Below the pieces are notes generated by a model. It saw only the letters and a program-made list of their open reading frames with translations. It searched no databases and had not been told where the DNA came from. Shown piece after piece: positions 48,426-57,033 of a stretch of DNA of 64,000 bases. Position 1 is the first letter of the stretch. Every line of letters starts with the position of its first letter. The stretch covers positions 620,001 through 684,000 of the forward strand of contig CP073214.1 in NCBI GenBank assembly GCA_020342235.1, given 5' to 3'. A program made the position numbers and the translations under genes. This stretch comes from Saccharomycopsis phalli. Lineage: Eukaryota > Ascomycota > Saccharomycetes > Ascoideales > Saccharomycopsidaceae.

Positions 48426-49385
48426 TTGTTTTAAAGTAAATAAACAAACTGAATGTAAACAAATTGAAATGATCAGACTTGAAATGTCTGTGTAGTAGTA
48501 ACTGACGTTTGCACTTGCTGTAGATGGGGAACTATTAGGGATAAAAAAATAAACAACAAAATGGCAAGCAAGTTTTCGCTGTGTTTCATAAAAGGTGTGT
48601 ATTAAGCTTTTTGTTATTTTGATTATTTTTGTTTTTGATTTCTGCAAGGAGTTGAAATTCATATGCAACAACAACAAACTTGGGCGCGATCGGGAAACCA
48701 AGGTGAGACTCAGGCAGGGCACATGGTCTGTCACTATTGGCGCGAATTGCACCATTAATACATAATCTGAGCACTGTAATAGAAAAGGGCACATTTTCTC
48801 ATCCATCCAGTCAACTTTTTAGAACATTCCTGGCTATATTCCTCGAGAAACGCGCTTCTTCATGTGTATCATCCTTACAAATGTACGCCATCGTGCATAT
48901 GATAACCAACTCTGGCAGTACTTGATGAACAAATTTATCAAGCAAAATTTCTAATTACAAAGTATACACCGTCCCAATCAGGAACTAATTTGGCGTAATT
49001 TTATAATACCAATCTCGACGTTGTCGCTTCCTGTTACGACGTTGCAAGGGTTAACTTTTTCTGTGCACATTACGTATCTGCCCAAGGCCAAATTGGTTTC
49101 AGAGACGCAGGCTATAGCGAAATACGAGGGTAATTTTTTCAGAATCTTTCCTACACTAGTCTCGTTGTAGTAACATCGCTCCTTTCCTTCCCCGTCTGTT
49201 GCCTCGACGCATTGCTGATCTTAATTGACAGGCGCGGTGCAATTTAGAACAAAGGTTTTCACTGTCGCCGAATGGGACCCGAGGCTACTACATGATTGAA
49301 ATTTTTAAATATCCGTTAATTTTAAATATCCGTTAATATTATGTATTCTACCAAAAGCAGAACTAAAATCGCCGGACTACAGCTA
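48426..49385. other. GIN4 upstream region and SMT3 3' flank
   Basis: 960 bp without a supported gene. It contains AAACGCGCTT at about 48848, SBF/MBF-like but not a perfect site, and a 17-bp tandem duplication near 49304-49337. Confidence 0.45.
49304..49337. repeat. 17-bp tandem duplication downstream of SMT3
   Basis: TTTAAATATCCGTTAAT is present twice head-to-tail, with no mismatch, about 50 bp after the SMT3 stop, in its 3' UTR or terminator. Confidence 0.85.
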
Positions 49386-49716
49386 CTATAAACATCCCCC
49401 AATCTAAAATGTTAGTATTGGTCTCGATTGTAATCATGTTACTCACCTGTTCACGATGTGCTTCAATGACATCTCCGTCTTCCAAGTCCAAGTCGTCGGG
49501 GGTATTCTCTGGGCTGACTCTTTGCCCGTCGCACAAAAATCTCAAACTATCCATACTTTTACCCTGTCTCTTGCAAAAGGCCTCCATTAACCGTCTCATT
49601 GGAGTAGACCGCTTGATCTTGAAAAAAATTTCGGCGTTACCGTCGCTCACCTTTAAATTAATGTGTTGAGTCTCTGGCTTAACATCTGGCTTGGTCTCAG
49701 CTGGTTCTTCAGACAT
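49386..49716 (-). CDS. SMT3: SUMO precursor Smt3 (two exons)
   Basis: The ubiquitin-like modifier SUMO. Exon 1 is 49447-49716 (90 codons), the intron is 49404-49446 (43 nt; GTGAGT donor, perfect TACTAAC branch motif, TTTTAG acceptor), and exon 2 is 49386-49403. The spliced 95-residue protein ends EAHREQ|IGGCL: the diglycine used for conjugation and a two-residue Cys-Leu tail to be trimmed by a Ulp protease. The fold shows [40 protein letters not shown] and [10 protein letters not shown], as in all Smt3/SUMO proteins. Unspliced, the frame stays open to 49363, giving 117 residues without diglycine; that product should not be annotated as the mature SUMO. Confidence 0.97.
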
Positions 49717-49993
49717 CTGCTGTTAGTATCCCGTGGAGTTTGCCACTTTGAAAGTCTCGCATCTACAAATATTATTCACAAAAGCGGTAGCCAGAGCTCT
49801 GGCGCAATTGATGCTGGTTACGGGGAATCGCAATTTCTTGAAATGTCCCCAAACCAATCACATTTCTTTTAACATCATCACTTACTGTTCACTGTGGAGT
49901 GTTGTATTGTACACCACAAGGTACCGACGTTTAGCTTTTTAGACGCGTTTGCATGCACCAGGGCACACAATACTACAAGGCATTGGGAGCTGT

Positions 49994-50848
49994 TTATTCA
50001 GGCAATAAGCTTTCGTCTTCCAAGGTATCGTATGGTAGCAGGGCTTTTTCAGCTACTACCAGCGGGAAGAATTTCAGATACAAAAAATACGCCACCACCG
50101 ATCCAAGCAGACCCCCGAATATCACATCCGTAAAGTGATGGCGATAGTCCTGGGTTCTAGTCAAACCAATGTAAGCCGCCAAAAGCGTAGGTGCCAATGA
50201 AGCAAGAATCTTCCATGTAGGCTCCTTTGGCTTGAGCGCGCCCAACTGTCCAGCGAGCCATAGCGTCAAAAAGAAAAGTCCGCTGAATGCTGTGCTGGTG
50301 TGGCCAGAAGGACAAGATCTCAAGCCCTCAAGGAGCACAGATTCTCCCATTGGAGACGTGCAAATACTGACGTCCACTAAGCCGGTTTTGTTGGCCCGTT
50401 TGGGTCCACAGCGGTCGATAAAGTCTGGTCTAGGACGCCCGATCCAGTTCTTGAGGGTATCTGTTAGCACTCCAGTAAGAGTGATGGAAAGAAACAAGGC
50501 CAACACCGAGATGTGGAGAATGTGGAGGCACCGTTTGAACCGTTGCTTGCTGTCCCAGACTTTGGACTCGCCAAGGAATATTGTAGCCACCATGGCAATA
50601 ATCGGGACAAGAACCGTGATTAAAAGACAAGTGACCGGTCCGATTTGCTCATTGATGGCAAATTTGTGTTGGATTGTGATGTCGGTGAGGCTAAAGTCCC
50701 GGAGAAACGGCCTGGTCTGCTCGCCAATCAAGGCGACTTCCAAGACGAGCACCAACACCACGATCCATTCTCGGATATACGAGGTGCACTCCTTGGACGA
50801 CAAGTACCTCTGTATGACTGCAATTAGCGGGGTGTTGTCGGAGAACAT
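49994..50848 (-). CDS. DPP1: Diacylglycerol pyrophosphate phosphatase, Dpp1/Lpp1 type (PAP2)
   Basis: A 284-residue integral membrane lipid phosphatase that dephosphorylates diacylglycerol pyrophosphate and phosphatidate in the vacuole. All three PAP2 motifs are present: KNWIGRPRPDF (KxxxxxxRP), CPSGHTST (PSGH), and TRTQDYRHHFTDV (SRxxxxxHxxxD, with Thr for the first Ser). Six hydrophobic helices are spread through the protein (for example VVLVLVLEVALIG, VTCLLITVLVPIIAMVATIF, LHISVLALFLSITLTG). Length matches S. cerevisiae Dpp1 (289). The start is ATG 50848. The tail ends in an acidic stretch (DTLEDESLLPE). Confidence 0.94.
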   Translation of the reverse strand: MFSDNTPLIAVIQRYLSSKECTSYIREWIVVLVLVLEVALIGEQTRPFLRDFSLTDITIQHKFAINEQIGPVTCLLITVLVPIIAMVATIFLGESKVWDSKQRFKRCLHILHISVLALFLSITLTGVLTDTLKNWIGRPRPDFIDRCGPKRANKTGLVDVSICTSPMGESVLLEGLRSCPSGHTSTAFSGLFFLTLWLAGQLGALKPKEPTWKILASLAPTLLAAYIGLTRTQDYRHHFTDVIFGGLLGSVVAYFLYLKFFPLVVAEKALLPYDTLEDESLLPE

Positions 50849-51219
50849 GTTTGAAATAATCTCAATGGATATACCTCAGACTAGTTTCCCAATGACAAGT
50901 TTTTCGGGAAGGGTGACCTGCCAAGGACAGCTACAGGTGGGCCACGTATAATTTGAACGGTGGGCCACATAATGAATGGTGGGCCGCATAGTGGGCGATA
51001 GGCCGCATCATGAACGCTACAGGCTGCCCATGTAGTTGAATGGTAAGACAACTCACGGACGCTAAAACAGCCCAATTAAACACTATAAACAGCCCCAACA
51101 CTATAAACAGCCCCAACACTATAAACAGCCCAGTTAACCTACAGATAGCCCATCGAACACTCCAATGTACCCTTCTATATATATTATATAACAATACTCT
51201 AAATCTATACTATAAATGA
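50849..51219. repeat. DPP1 upstream region with two short repeat families
   Basis: 371 bp upstream of DPP1. GGTGGGCC recurs at 50936, 50959 and 50978 inside related 19-23-bp units, and an 18-bp unit CACTATAAACAGCCCCAA is repeated three times head-to-tail (51081-51133). Both arrays lie between the DPP1 start and the 3' end of the PSP1-domain gene. No gene seen. Confidence 0.8.
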
Positions 51220-53244
51220 CTAATTAATATTTAAATCGATCTTCAAATTTTCAATTGAATTCAACAAATTCTGCGCATGAAAGTCATCTACCATCACTTG
51301 GTCAAACTTAAAGTTGTTCTCGTCAATGCAAAGAATCTTGTTGATTCGCTCATGATACTTGTTTTTCAACAACTGCTCCTTGTCATTGGCCAGCATAGTT
51401 TTCTCTGGGGTCGCCAACTTTGCCCCACGCGGCTTGGCGTCCGAGTTTTTGGCCCCGCCATGCGACTCAAAACAGCTCTTGCTGGACGACGCGGCCTCAA
51501 ACACGCCAAACTCCCTCAACGAGTGCTCCAAATTCTTCCTGCTACAGGTGTTTCCCTCGCCGTACGGATTGAAATCGTCGGGATTCAACACCGCACATAG
51601 CCAGATCCGCGTCTTGTACACCTTGAACAACTCCTTGATCAAGTCGCGGAAGTCGTTTCGCTTGTCGCAGCTGTAGTAGAAAATCAACTTCTTTTTGTCA
51701 AACTGGAACTCCGCATTGAATATCTTCAAGTCCAATTGCGACTTGGGCCCCTGGTCCAGTTTCCGGCCCGTGGACGAGTTCTTCAAGTTCAAATGGTTCA
51801 ACTTCTCAATTGCTATTTTGAACGCAATCACCTCGCTCTTCAATTTGAGCGGCAAGCTCGTCACATCCTGGGCTTTTGCAAACCGCAAAATCTGCTTCGA
51901 GGGCAACGAAATCACATTCTCGTCGTCCTGCGCGTAGTTTGCATTACCACTCAGGTACATTTCGTCCCGGTTCCTATTGGCAGCCAGGGCTCCACCCATG
52001 GACTTGAGATGCTCCCGCTTCTTTAAAAAGTTGAGCAAGATCACAAAGTTGAGTCCGATTGTCGGCTCGACAATGTGCATTAGATCCTTGCCTCGATCGC
52101 CATCCACAATCACCAAGTCGTGTTTCTGTAGCAAGATATTCGAGCTGGACGACACAGTCAACACATCGATCTTGCCTGCTTTGGAGCAGATGAGGCACAA
52201 CGACTTGCACTTGTTCAAGTTGTTGGTGCTTCCAATGTCGGAGCGTTTCTTGAGAAAGCTAATGAGGCCCAGGATCTTTCCGGCATGCGGTGACGTTGGA
52301 TCGAGCAACGCCTTGATGCTGTTGTAGACCTTTTCGGCGGACTCGGCGCAAAAGTAGTTGTCGGCGGTCCTGTAAGTTTCCCGGAGCTCGGGGGAGGCCA
52401 CTATATGGTTGTTTACCAATAGCAACCCATGGTCCAAAGTGACGCCAGGCGAGTTCTGGTTACTATAGGCAATTGGCGAGCCAGACGGCTTGGCAAGGTT
52501 TGCCAAGGGGCTTTCTGGAATTATGCTAAAAGTGGAAGCCATGGCGGAGCGTGGGGGTTGGCTAATGAACTGCACTTCTGCTGGTCCCGGGTTACTGTTG
52601 AGAGGAGCGGTGTTTGGAGGCGACAAGCTGTTGAGGTAGCTACCAGAGTAGCCTTCGTCCATGATGGAGTGGCTGTAGCCCAGGATCTCGGCGGAATACG
52701 ACGGTCTTCTGGAGTTGATTTTGGAGATTCCCCCTTGGAGCTCGGTGGGCAAGTGGAAGCTGCCAAAGTTTCCAGAGTCCAACGTGTAGCTGGAGCCTAG
52801 CGACAAGGGCATGAACAAGTCGTTATTCACCCTAGACAGCAGGTGGGTGATCAAGGGGCTGGAAACAAAGGGCGACTGAGGGGACTGGTTGGCGGCACTA
52901 TGCATGGAGGGCGATCTTGGGTGAAGGTCGCCGAAAAAATTGGATGAGTGAGGGGCCTGGATATTGAGGTTCATGGACTGGGAGAAATTGCTGTTCAAGG
53001 AATTCATCTCCTGGCTGTTGTTGCCAAAGGGCGACAAAGGAGGGCTGCCAAACTTGTAGCTGCCGGCATTGTTGCCATGGCTGCCGACGGAATATCCGCT
53101 GAAGTCATTGGCGACTCCGCTGTTCAAGCTGCTGAAGAACACCTTCTTGTAGTCGCTCTCCCCATGGCTGCTGCTCTTGTTCTCGTTAGCCAGGTATTGG
53201 TGTGACATGTCATTCATATGTGGAAACGACCTGGTATCGGTCAT
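51220..53244 (-). CDS. PSP1 C-terminal domain protein (Psp1/YLR177W-like)
   Basis: A 674-residue protein. The first ~320 residues are disordered and rich in Ser/Asn/Pro/Gly (many SP sites, such as SPPLSPF). The C-terminal half carries the PSP1 domain: KHDLVIVDGDRGKDLMHIVE, LPSKQILRFAKAQDV, LKIFNAEFQFDKKKLIFYYS and RNDFRDLIKELFKVYKTRIW. S. cerevisiae Psp1 and YLR177W share this domain; Psp1 forms aggregates and suppresses DNA polymerase alpha mutants. The bacterial homologue YaaT acts in regulatory complexes. The start is ATG 53244. Coding DNA here is GC-richer than in the first half of the window. Confidence 0.85.
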   Translation of the reverse strand: MTDTRSFPHMNDMSHQYLANENKSSSHGESDYKKVFFSSLNSGVANDFSGYSVGSHGNNAGSYKFGSPPLSPFGNNSQEMNSLNSNFSQSMNLNIQAPHSSNFFGDLHPRSPSMHSAANQSPQSPFVSSPLITHLLSRVNNDLFMPLSLGSSYTLDSGNFGSFHLPTELQGGISKINSRRPSYSAEILGYSHSIMDEGYSGSYLNSLSPPNTAPLNSNPGPAEVQFISQPPRSAMASTFSIIPESPLANLAKPSGSPIAYSNQNSPGVTLDHGLLLVNNHIVASPELRETYRTADNYFCAESAEKVYNSIKALLDPTSPHAGKILGLISFLKKRSDIGSTNNLNKCKSLCLICSKAGKIDVLTVSSSSNILLQKHDLVIVDGDRGKDLMHIVEPTIGLNFVILLNFLKKREHLKSMGGALAANRNRDEMYLSGNANYAQDDENVISLPSKQILRFAKAQDVTSLPLKLKSEVIAFKIAIEKLNHLNLKNSSTGRKLDQGPKSQLDLKIFNAEFQFDKKKLIFYYSCDKRNDFRDLIKELFKVYKTRIWLCAVLNPDDFNPYGEGNTCSRKNLEHSLREFGVFEAASSSKSCFESHGGAKNSDAKPRGAKLATPEKTMLANDKEQLLKNKYHERINKILCIDENNFKFDQVMVDDFHAQNLLNSIENLKIDLNIN

Positions 53245-53860
53245 TAAACAGGAAAGCGGTGATTATATAATTGAAAAAAATGCAGATGTTGAGTCAGGGA
53301 CGGGGGTGTTTATGTGGTGGTGCTGGGTACAATGTCTGGAATTACATTTGGGGTTCTTGACATGGATGCCAGCGTCCGGGTCAGAGAAACAAATCATTTC
53401 CGAATGAGTTAAAATTTGCCTGGGGGAAAGTTTCCCCGCTTAAGTTGGCTCGGTCTCCTTTTCGGGGTCTCTTCCACTGGGTATTCCTTGACAACCATTG
53501 CCAGAATCCTGGTCGATTCTCAGGGGGGGATTTTCCCCTGCCTGTGTCTTTTACAAACGGGCTTCTTGACATTTACGTCAAGAACCATTCTTTTGACTTA
53601 GGCACCCTTCCCAATTGGGAACCCGATTATGCACCATACCAATTGGCCATGGACCTGCTCAGGCCACTGAGCAAAAACACGGAGACTACAAGAGATACTC
53701 GATTATACATTATACCGACAAAAAAGCCCGTTGAGCGCAATAACAAAAATTAAAGCAATAAGTTAAAAAGTTGGATAGAAAAAGATGCTTAATGAATATT
53801 TTTAGTTCGTAATCGTCCAGCGAGTTGAGCGTTGGACAGTCATTAGTATGGCGAACCCGA
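53245..53860. other. Upstream region of the PSP1-domain gene with clustered inverted repeats
   Basis: 616 bp with no supported gene. Three short perfect inverted repeats lie within 165 bp: GGGGAAA-G-TTTCCCC (53423-53437), CAGGGG-N8-CCCCTG (53521-53540, containing STRE-like AGGGG/CCCCT) and TTCTTGAC-N6-GTCAAGAA (53563-53584). Confidence 0.6.
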
Positions 53861-55015
53861 TTATAAAATCAAGTCCTTTGGCTTTTCCCAGGAGTTGTCC
53901 TGGTTGGTGAAGTGGCCGTAGGAAGCGGTCTTGAAGTAGATTGGCTTGGCCAAGTCCAACTCCTTCACAAGCACACCTGGTCTCAAGTCAAAGTTCTTTC
54001 TGATAATGGCAACCAACTCGTCAGAAGAGTACTTCGAGGTCCCGTAGGTGTCGACGTAAATCGAGAGCGGCTCGGCCACACCAATCGCGTACGAGAACTG
54101 CACCAACGCTCTGCGGGCCAATCCGGCCTTGACAAGCGACTTGGCAACCCATCTGGCAGCATACGCAGCAGAACGGTCCACCTTGGAGAAGTCCTTACCA
54201 CTGAAGGCTCCTCCTCCGTGGGCACCCCATCCACCATAGGTGTCGACAATGATCTTTCTTCCAGTCAACCCAGCGTCGCCGTGTGGTCCTCCAACGACAA
54301 ATCGCCCAGATGGCTGCAAGTGGTACGTGGTCTTGTCGTCCAAGTACTTGGCTGGAATCACCTTGTCGATGATCTCGGTGCGCAATTGCTTACGGAGATC
54401 CTCAGTCGAGATCGAGTCCGCATGCTGCGCAGAAATGACAATGGTGTCGACTCGGATTGGCACAACAGCACCACCGTCCTTTCGGTACTCAATCGTGACC
54501 TGGGTCTTGGTGTCTGGTCTCAACCATGGCAAGGTGCCGTCTCTTCTAGCAGCAGCAAGCGCAGCGTTCAACTTGTGCGAGAACAACACAGTGAGCGGCA
54601 ACAACTCCTCAGTCTCGTCGGTAGCGTACCCAAACATGATACCTTGGTCACCGGCTCCCAAATCCTCCAAGGCCTTGTCAATGTGCACCGATTGCGCAAT
54701 CTCTGGCGATTGCTGCTCAATGGCAACCAACACGTTACAGGTCTTGTAGTCAAACCCCTTGTCAGAGTCGTCGTACCCAATGTGCTTGATGGTGTCTCTG
54801 ACGATCTTTTGGTAGTCGAGATTGGCCTTGGTGGTGATCTCGCCAAACACCAAGATCAACCCAGTCTTGGCAGAGGTCTCACAGGCAACCTTGGACAACG
54901 GATCTTGTGCAAGCGCCGCATCCAAGATAGCGTCAGAGACTTGGTCGCAAATCTTATCTGGGTGGCCCTCGCCGACAGATTCAGAGGTAAACAAGAAAGT
55001 TTCAGAGTTGGTCAT
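53861..55015 (-). CDS. SAM2: S-adenosylmethionine synthetase (Sam1/Sam2)
   Basis: Forms S-adenosylmethionine from methionine and ATP; 384 residues. The start is ATG 55015 ([21 protein letters not shown]); the longer frame begins at TTG. Family motifs: [69 protein letters not shown] and the glycine loop before it. Codon use is strongly biased (C-ending codons, TTG leucine), as for a very highly expressed gene; this bias also keeps an antisense frame open. S. cerevisiae has two paralogues of the same length, and only one is visible here, so the SAM2 versus SAM1 label is arbitrary. Confidence 0.97.
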   Translation of the reverse strand: MTNSETFLFTSESVGEGHPDKICDQVSDAILDAALAQDPLSKVACETSAKTGLILVFGEITTKANLDYQKIVRDTIKHIGYDDSDKGFDYKTCNVLVAIEQQSPEIAQSVHIDKALEDLGAGDQGIMFGYATDETEELLPLTVLFSHKLNAALAAARRDGTLPWLRPDTKTQVTIEYRKDGGAVVPIRVDTIVISAQHADSISTEDLRKQLRTEIIDKVIPAKYLDDKTTYHLQPSGRFVVGGPHGDAGLTGRKIIVDTYGGWGAHGGGAFSGKDFSKVDRSAAYAARWVAKSLVKAGLARRALVQFSYAIGVAEPLSIYVDTYGTSKYSSDELVAIIRKNFDLRPGVLVKELDLAKPIYFKTASYGHFTNQDNSWEKPKDLIL

Positions 55016-55884
55016 TGTGTAAAGACAAGTTTTTTTTTTTTGTTCAATTTTCAATCTCTGGGGGCGCCGGTATTTTTATACGAAAATTTTTTTAATCTAA
55101 ACGAAAACGTTTTTGATGCCTCCATAGGGGAAAAACTTTTTTTGTATGGGCTAGCCATGTGAAAAAGTGTCATGTGTGATCGCGCAACGACTCAACAAAA
55201 CCACACACGTACCATTTGCAAGAAATCACACAATTTGAAATACCCTCGCACACGCCGTGATTCGTAGCTTCTTTTCATCATTCACATGCCTCAATTGAGC
55301 TGCCTCTGACGCCAATATAGATCTAAATCATGTACGCCAACAATTCGCACGGCCAACGTGTCCTGTCTTGCCCGTTTGGTGCCTGATCTTATCCACGATA
55401 ATGGTCTTGTAAGTGCGACCACGGTTTGGCTACAAACGGCAATACCATTAGTCAATTGGCTTGCATCTCGCCTTGATTGGTGATTGCCAAGCCTGTCGTG
55501 AGATAACAGAGCCAATATCCATACAATAACCACGTCCATACTATACAACCAAACATCTGTAATGAATACAACATCCATAATATATATCCAAAATATCCAA
55601 AATATCCAAAATATCCAAAATATCCAAAATATCCAAAATATCCAAAATATCCAAAATATCCAATATATCCAATATATCCAATATATCCAATATATCCAAT
55701 ATATCCAATATATCCAATATATCCAATATATCCAATATATCCAATATATCCACTAAGCAATGCCAACTACACCTCGTTCCATCATCCATATACCCTCCTT
55801 GTCCTCCATGTGGAACCGCCGCAACGTTACCCAGCCTTGCTACGCATCTTCGAGAATATAAAATATATTATGCAACTTCGTATC
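55016..55884. other. SAM synthetase promoter region and minisatellite
   Basis: 869 bp. A poly(T/A) tract (55030-55041) lies just upstream of the SAM ATG. No CACGTG methionine-type site was seen; TCATGTG at 55168 is one base off. The distal part is the 9-bp minisatellite listed separately. Confidence 0.5.
55582..55752. repeat. 9-bp minisatellite, two variant blocks
   Basis: About 19 head-to-tail 9-bp units. The first eight or so are ATATCCAAA; the remainder are ATATCCAAT, with a sharp switch at about 55657. Units are almost perfect. Being a multiple of three it keeps several frames open (Ile-Leu-Asp and Gly-Tyr-Ile repeats), but no real gene is present. Confidence 0.95.
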
Positions 55885-56091
55885 TTAAACCTTGTTAGAA
55901 CCATATGCTACTTGAGCATAGTACTTTGGAATAAGCGGCCATCCCAATACACTGACCATAAAGACACCCCAGCCAGTAATGTGTCTCACCACTCTGGTAG
56001 CGTTATTGTCACCGACTCTGGTAAAGTCAACCTGTGGGTTCAATCTTCTGATTGGAGAAGCATTGAATCTAAGTACTCTGGAGGCAATCAT
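55885..56091 (-). CDS. Small mitochondrial inner-membrane protein, COX26-like
   Basis: A 68-residue protein with good coding bias. The N-terminus is a mitochondrial presequence-like stretch (MIASRVLRFNASPIRRLNPQ), followed by DFTRVGDNNATRVVRHITGW and a single membrane helix (GVFMVSVLGWPLIPKYYAQV) with a short tail. S. cerevisiae Cox26, a small supercomplex-associated subunit of cytochrome c oxidase, has the same size, presequence and a VCLGWP motif in its helix, so a Cox26-like role is my best guess. Similarity is short, and another respiratory-chain small subunit is possible. ATG 56091, stop TAA 55885-55887. Confidence 0.72.
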   Translation of the reverse strand: MIASRVLRFNASPIRRLNPQVDFTRVGDNNATRVVRHITGWGVFMVSVLGWPLIPKYYAQVAYGSNKV

Positions 56092-57033
56092 TATTATAGC
56101 GCGTGAACAACTTGTAAAATTATTATTTATACACTCAATTGCCGGCCCATGCTTTTATATATATAGTGAAACAATAAAATCATGCGATTATAACTTTATA
56201 CATTTTATGCGCTAACATTGTTCAAGGCATGATGGGAATTTCTTTTAAGTGAATACGGCCCGATGCAAACCCCGCCATGCTAAATCATTGCAATTGGCTC
56301 AAATGAGGATTCAAATACGAATATTAAAGCAAAAAAAAAACGACGTCGGCCAATCTCCAATTCGTACCTTGATACCTCGCTCAAAAATCGTGCAATCCCC
56401 GTCCAAAAATTCACATTCACTGCAGTTCATCTACATGCGACAGTCGTAACCCCTCGGAACCATTTATGCTCCAATTAATCAAACCATTTGTCAACTGCAG
56501 TGGAACAGGCTTAAATTGTATAATGTTGTCCTCAATTGGTGACTCAAAATCAGCACCTCACTCCATTGAACGCATAATTGTATCAGGTCAACTGCATACT
56601 TTGTTCTGGAATTTAACAATTGATTACATCTATAGTCAACATAAATCACAACCTGTCATTATTGCACCGAATACTTTTACTCATCACATTGGCAGCTGGA
56701 TCACAAATCCTCATACCTGTCATTTCTTTCATGTAGCTTTACTAGTCTCAGTCATGCCACACGCACCGCTCCAGGGCCATCATTTTTCAATCACCTTTGC
56801 TACAAAAAGTAACAGTGGAAATAACATAGTATCTTAATCCCTGCTACATTTTTCTTGTTGATTTATCCACCACCTTGCTCGATTCGCACCATAACCTTGC
56901 CCACAACCAACGCATTACATAAGCAGTTACAAACCTGTTGATCCCATCTGGTACGCGATAATTATCAAGGATACACAGCAACAAAGAAACTTTTGATAGT
57001 CGTAAAGAACAGGAATTTCTCGCGACGATCATC
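56092..57033. other. Divergent region between the COX26-like gene and SWI6
   Basis: 942 bp. A TATA-like TATATATATA at about 56157 lies 66 bp upstream of the small mitochondrial gene, and CCAAT occurs on the minus strand (ATTGG, 56292-56296). No perfect ACGCGT near SWI6; the nearest is TACGCGAT at 56952. A 123-codon plus frame (56466-56837) looks random. Confidence 0.45.

Noticed and set aside
48426-48806. N-terminal extension of the GIN4 frame
   Set aside because: The 127 extra residues are hydrophobic and irregular, and Nim1 kinases begin a short way before the kinase domain; ATG 48425 fits better.
50232-50951. 239-codon plus-strand frame antisense to DPP1
   Set aside because: The opposite strand carries all three PAP2 motifs; the antisense translation has no domain.
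53912-55162. 416-codon plus-strand frame antisense to SAM synthetase
   Set aside because: The protein is low in coding character and is opened by the strong codon bias of the highly expressed gene opposite; the minus strand is an unmistakable SAM synthetase.
55452-55789. Repeat-peptide frames (Ile-Leu-Asp, Gly-Tyr-Ile) over the minisatellite
   Set aside because: They stay open only because the repeat unit is nine bases; there is no flanking coding sequence.
56466-56837. 123-codon plus-strand frame upstream of SWI6
   Set aside because: No recognisable motif, His/Ser-rich irregular translation, and it sits in a divergent promoter.
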